This document shows positions 62,201 to 64,000 of a stretch of 64,000 bases of DNA, piece by piece. A program made the position numbers and the translations under genes. The notes beneath the pieces were generated by a model, which was given only the letters and a program-made list of their open reading frames with translations, ran no database searches and was not told where the DNA came from. Each line of letters begins with the position of its first letter. Within the stretch, counting starts at the first letter, position 1. This stretch comes from Curtobacterium sp. VKM Ac-1376 (lineage in GTDB: Bacteria > Actinomycetota > Actinomycetes > Actinomycetales > Microbacteriaceae): positions 186,001 to 250,000 of the forward strand of contig NZ_JADKRV010000001.1 of the NCBI RefSeq assembly GCF_015351025.1. Direction: 5' to 3'.

Positions 62201-63105
62201 CGACGGCGGATGCCCGGGGTGTTCCGGCGCTCGAAGACCCGGTGCTGGTCGGCGGCGGACAACCGGCCGTAGAGGGGCAGGACCTCGGTGCCCGGGTAGC
62301 GCTTGCCCTCGATCGCGTCCTGCGCGTCGCGGATCTCGTTCTCGCCGGACAGGAAGACGAGGACGTCGCCCGGGTCTTCCTGCGCCAGCTCGTCGAGGGC
62401 GTCGGTGATGCCCTGCATGGTGTCGCGGTCGTCGGCGGCGTTCCCGCTGTCCCCGGTACGGGAGTCCGACTCGTCGTCGGCGTCGTCGCCCTGGTCTTCG
62501 GCCACGAGTGGTCGGTAGCGGATCTCGACCGGGTAGGTGCGGCCGGACACCTCGATGATCGGGGCATCGCCGAAGTGCTTCGAGAAGGACTCCGGGTCGA
62601 TCGTCGCACTCGTGATGATGAGCTTGAGATCGGGCCGGCGGGGAAGCAGCCGCTTCAGGTACCCGAGCAGGAAGTCGATCGTCAGCGAGCGCTCGTGCGC
62701 CTCGTCGATGATGATCGTGTCGTACCGCTTCAGGTCGCGGTCGAAGTGGATCTCGTTGAGCAGGATGCCGTCGGTCATCAGCTTCACGCGGGTTTCGGAG
62801 CTGACCTTGTCGGTGAAGCGGACCTGGTAGCCGACGAGCCCGCCGAGCTCACCGCCACCGAGCTCCTCGGCCACGCGCTCGGCGATGGTGCGTGCCGCGA
62901 TCCGTCGCGGCTGGGTGTGCCCGATGTGCTCGCGACCGAGTTCGAGGCAGATCTTGGGCAGCTGCGTCGTCTTGCCCGAGCCGGTGGCCCCGGCGACGAT
63001 GACGACCTGGTTGTCACGGATGGCAGCCGCGATGTCCTCCCGTCGCTGCGAGACCGGCAGTTCGGGCGGGTACGTGATGACGGGCAGCGGAGAAGACATG
63101 AGCAT
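59248..63105 (-). CDS. hrpA: HrpA-type ATP-dependent RNA helicase
   Basis: The protein has 1285 residues, the usual HrpA size. Helicase motifs are complete: GATGSGKTTQLPK (I), DEAH (II), SATI (III) and QRSGRAGR (VI), followed by HA2 and OB regions and a long C-terminal DUF3418 domain. HrpA unwinds RNA and rescues stalled ribosomes in E. coli. A linker near residue 980 (AARVASAGGG) is encoded by a copy of the dispersed 23-bp repeat also found at 8894. ATG 63099 is an alternative start. Confidence 0.95.
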   Translation of the reverse strand: MLMSSPLPVITYPPELPVSQRREDIAAAIRDNQVVIVAGATGSGKTTQLPKICLELGREHIGHTQPRRIAARTIAERVAEELGGGELGGLVGYQVRFTDKVSSETRVKLMTDGILLNEIHFDRDLKRYDTIIIDEAHERSLTIDFLLGYLKRLLPRRPDLKLIITSATIDPESFSKHFGDAPIIEVSGRTYPVEIRYRPLVAEDQGDDADDESDSRTGDSGNAADDRDTMQGITDALDELAQEDPGDVLVFLSGENEIRDAQDAIEGKRYPGTEVLPLYGRLSAADQHRVFERRNTPGIRRRVVLATNVAETSLTVPGIKYVIDTGTARVSRYSPRAKVQRLPIEAISQASASQRSGRAGRTSAGIAIRLYSEDDFGRRPEYTDPEILRTNLAAVILQMISLGFGDIESFPFLQPPDSRGVKDGLDLLRELRAVDQDGRITKSGRQLTRLPIDPRLGRMVLEAGRQGVGREVIAIVSALSIQDPRERPLEKRAHADQLHARFADPTSDFLTLLNLWNHIEDQQEELSSSAFRRLCKAEFLNYLRIREWQDLYRQLSRAAKQVDVRVGQARSDDGDAVHRALLAGLLSQIGLRDREKRDYLGSRNTRFVVFPGSVLAKKQPDAVMAAELVETSRLFARTVGRIDPAWVEPLAGDLLKRTFGEPHWEKKQGAVVAYERVTLFGVPIVQRRRVQYSRVDPEHSRELFIRHALVEGEWDAQQAFDRANRKLRKELEQLEERTRRRDILLDDENVYEFYDARIPADVATTRDFEGWWRTTRRDQPDLLTMRRADLLDESAAEAAEDDVEYPTQWRSGDQRLAIQYRFEPGAQDDGVSVQVPLALLPRMREEGFDWQVRGLRKELVTALIKSLPKQIRKNVVPAADWAEKIVAELPDDAPTEPTESFRATLAKTIQRMTYVPVSESDFDLSRVPAHLLPTWAVVDERGRRVETGKDLPALQTKLKDRTQQSVASATAKGAGRPGGAARVASAGGGRPLEQSGLTAWPDQDLPQTLDTKQAGGVIRAYPSLVEEGTGPKATVGVQLLATPSDRVVRMPAGVRRLVMHAVPSPVSYIQSHLTAQEKLALAASPYPSTAALFDDVLAAVVDAGIRRAHPDGLVFTKAEFESVRDAVSGTVVDTMFTAVSEVAAVLAAQRSAERALKQANSMSLLAALSDMRQQMERLVFPGFVAVAGLDRLRRIRVYLQGIEARVQKLLQNPGRDATWMREVTVATDRYTDAGGSFPPAVGAHPELVHARWMLEEFRLSLFAQELGTAETVSLQRITKALAAAR
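60158..60180. repeat. Dispersed 23-bp repeat inside hrpA
   Basis: These 23 bases are identical to 8894-8916 in the copA-pgi gap. They fall in a low-conservation linker of HrpA and are read in frame. Confidence 0.75.
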
Positions 63106-63138
63106 TCCAGGATACAGGGGTGTCGACCGGGACTGTCG

Positions 63139-64000
63139 TCAGTCGATCTGCTCGGCGAACACGTCGGGTGTCCGAGCGGGGAGATCGCACACCCGGTCGT
63201 GACAGACGTACGCAGCCGGGTCCAGCGCATCCCTCGCCTCGAAGAGCGAGAACCCGGCACCGGCCCAGGCGCGCGCCTGCCCCGGGGTGACGGTGGCGAC
63301 GACGGTGCCGGGGCGTCGAGCCCCGGCCGCGAGGGCATGCATCGGGTCGTCCGGGTCGCTCGTCACGACGACGACCTGTCGCGACGGCCGCTGCAGGGCG
63401 AGCGCGACGCCGAGGGCATCCGCATGGCCGAGGGGGCGCTCGGTACCGGTGCGGGCGCGCTCCGCGACCAGCCGTGCCGCGGCGTACCGCAGGGTCTGGT
63501 CGCCGGTCACGGACGAGAGCGTCGTCGCGGCGGCCGCCAGTGCCGCGGTGCCGGAGCGCATCGCCGTCTGCGGCTGTTCCCCCGTGGCGGTCCCGGCGGC
63601 AGCGAGGACGGGATCGACGGGGAACCGCTCGGCGAGGCCGTCGTCGACGAGGGACCGGGCGGTCACGGCGTACGACACCTCGCCGGTGGCCAGGGCGAGT
63701 TCGAGCAGGCCCTCGGCCAGCAGCCCGATGTCCTCCACCGTTGCGGGAGCGGACGAGGCCCCGCGCGGGGTACTCGAGCGGACGGTCACATGGCCGTCCT
63801 GCACGTGGGCGGCGAGCACCGCGTCGGCGGCGCCACGGGCCAGCGCGACGAGCTCGGGGTCGCCGTGACGGGCACCGGCGATCGCGAGGCCCCGGATCGC
63901 CAGGCCGTTCCACCCCGTCAGCACCTGGTCGTCGAGCGGCGGCGGGTCGAGCTGTGCGCGTTCGGCGATCGGTCGGCGGTACCACTCGCCCTCGACCCGG
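63139..64000 (-). CDS. YyaL-type thioredoxin-domain (DUF255) protein, 5' end outside window
   Basis: The frame is open to the right edge, giving about 286 C-terminal residues with DDQVLTGWNGLAIRGLAIAG, an (alpha/alpha)6 barrel-like helical region and a final part ending with a CHDRVC pair near AAYVCHDRVCDLP. This is the C-terminal portion of the spermatogenesis-associated-protein-20/YyaL family, whose N-terminal thioredoxin-like domain should lie beyond base 64000. Function in bacteria is unclear. It ends 33 nt after the hrpA start on the same strand. Confidence 0.82.
   Translation of the reverse strand, partial: RVEGEWYRRPIAERAQLDPPPLDDQVLTGWNGLAIRGLAIAGARHGDPELVALARGAADAVLAAHVQDGHVTVRSSTPRGASSAPATVEDIGLLAEGLLELALATGEVSYAVTARSLVDDGLAERFPVDPVLAAAGTATGEQPQTAMRSGTAALAAAATTLSSVTGDQTLRYAAARLVAERARTGTERPLGHADALGVALALQRPSRQVVVVTSDPDDPMHALAAGARRPGTVVATVTPGQARAWAGAGFSLFEARDALDPAAYVCHDRVCDLPARTPDVFAEQID

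Noticed and set aside
1..64000. tRNA, rRNA, riboswitch or insertion sequence
   Set aside because: I looked for cloverleaf ends, conserved rRNA blocks, transposase motifs and long terminal repeats and saw none I could support.

Overview
The window is very GC-rich, densely coding DNA with many GTG starts and 4-nt ATGA/GTGA gene overlaps, typical of a high-GC actinobacterium. A mevalonate operon, a fused OleBC protein, a five-gene Asp23/Gls24 envelope operon and a DUF7882 protein together point to Microbacteriaceae, most likely Curtobacterium or a close relative. That assignment is inferred from gene content and protein style, not from a database search. I saw no rRNA, tRNA, CRISPR array, insertion sequence or prophage.

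Layout. 1-3124: the end of a long-chain olefin cluster (oleBC, oleD). 3052-5867: a GGCT-domain protein and the Asp23/AmaP envelope-stress operon. 6012-8831: the copper module csoR-copZ-copA with a visible CsoR operator. 9022-12409: pgi, a LysM lipoprotein and an unknown protein. 12619-14940: a sugar porter and a ZIP metal transporter. 15012-18603: an organic-peroxide defence operon (ohrR, ohr, an MDR oxidoreductase) behind a stand-alone MurE-like ligase. 18759-24054: the complete mevalonate operon mvk-mvaD-pmk-mvaA-mvaS, without idi. 24230-27946: a decayed SRPBCC gene, an IrrE-like protease with a membrane partner, a hydrolase and DUF7882. 27940-35345: an unusual large glutamate synthase translationally coupled to a CysJ-like diflavin reductase. 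35624-42197: a GT2-GtrA glycosyltransferase, and a five-gene operon (GT39 transferase, response regulator, histidine kinase, tail-anchored protein, 54-residue microprotein). 42386-50746: fructosamine kinase, LysR/EamA, UbiA, an FAD monooxygenase, stress/PRC proteins and a TetR/SDR pair. 50894-59228: NDH-2, two hydrolases, a LacI plus twin Gfo/Idh/MocA cluster, a frameshifted CAT-like gene, YbaK and a VOC protein. 59248-64000: HrpA and a truncated YyaL-type protein.

How the parts work together. Isoprenoid precursors come from mevalonate and may supply the UbiA prenyltransferase. Cell-envelope upkeep is a recurring theme (Asp23 operon, MurE-like ligase, GT39/GT2 transferases, LysM lipoprotein). 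Oxidative and metal stress are handled by Ohr/OhrR and Csor/CopZ/CopA.

Non-coding structure is rich. It includes a family of GGGAGGCC-type palindromes used as terminators and also found as single arms inside coding sequence, a repeated GCGACAGATCCCCGC terminator stem, a symmetric palindromic cassette with a second copy 6.8 kb away, and several hexanucleotide microsatellites, most of them in frame inside genes. The best lead for something undescribed is the gltB/diflavin-reductase pair, followed by the palindromic cassette and the MurE paralogue with an altered DNPR motif.
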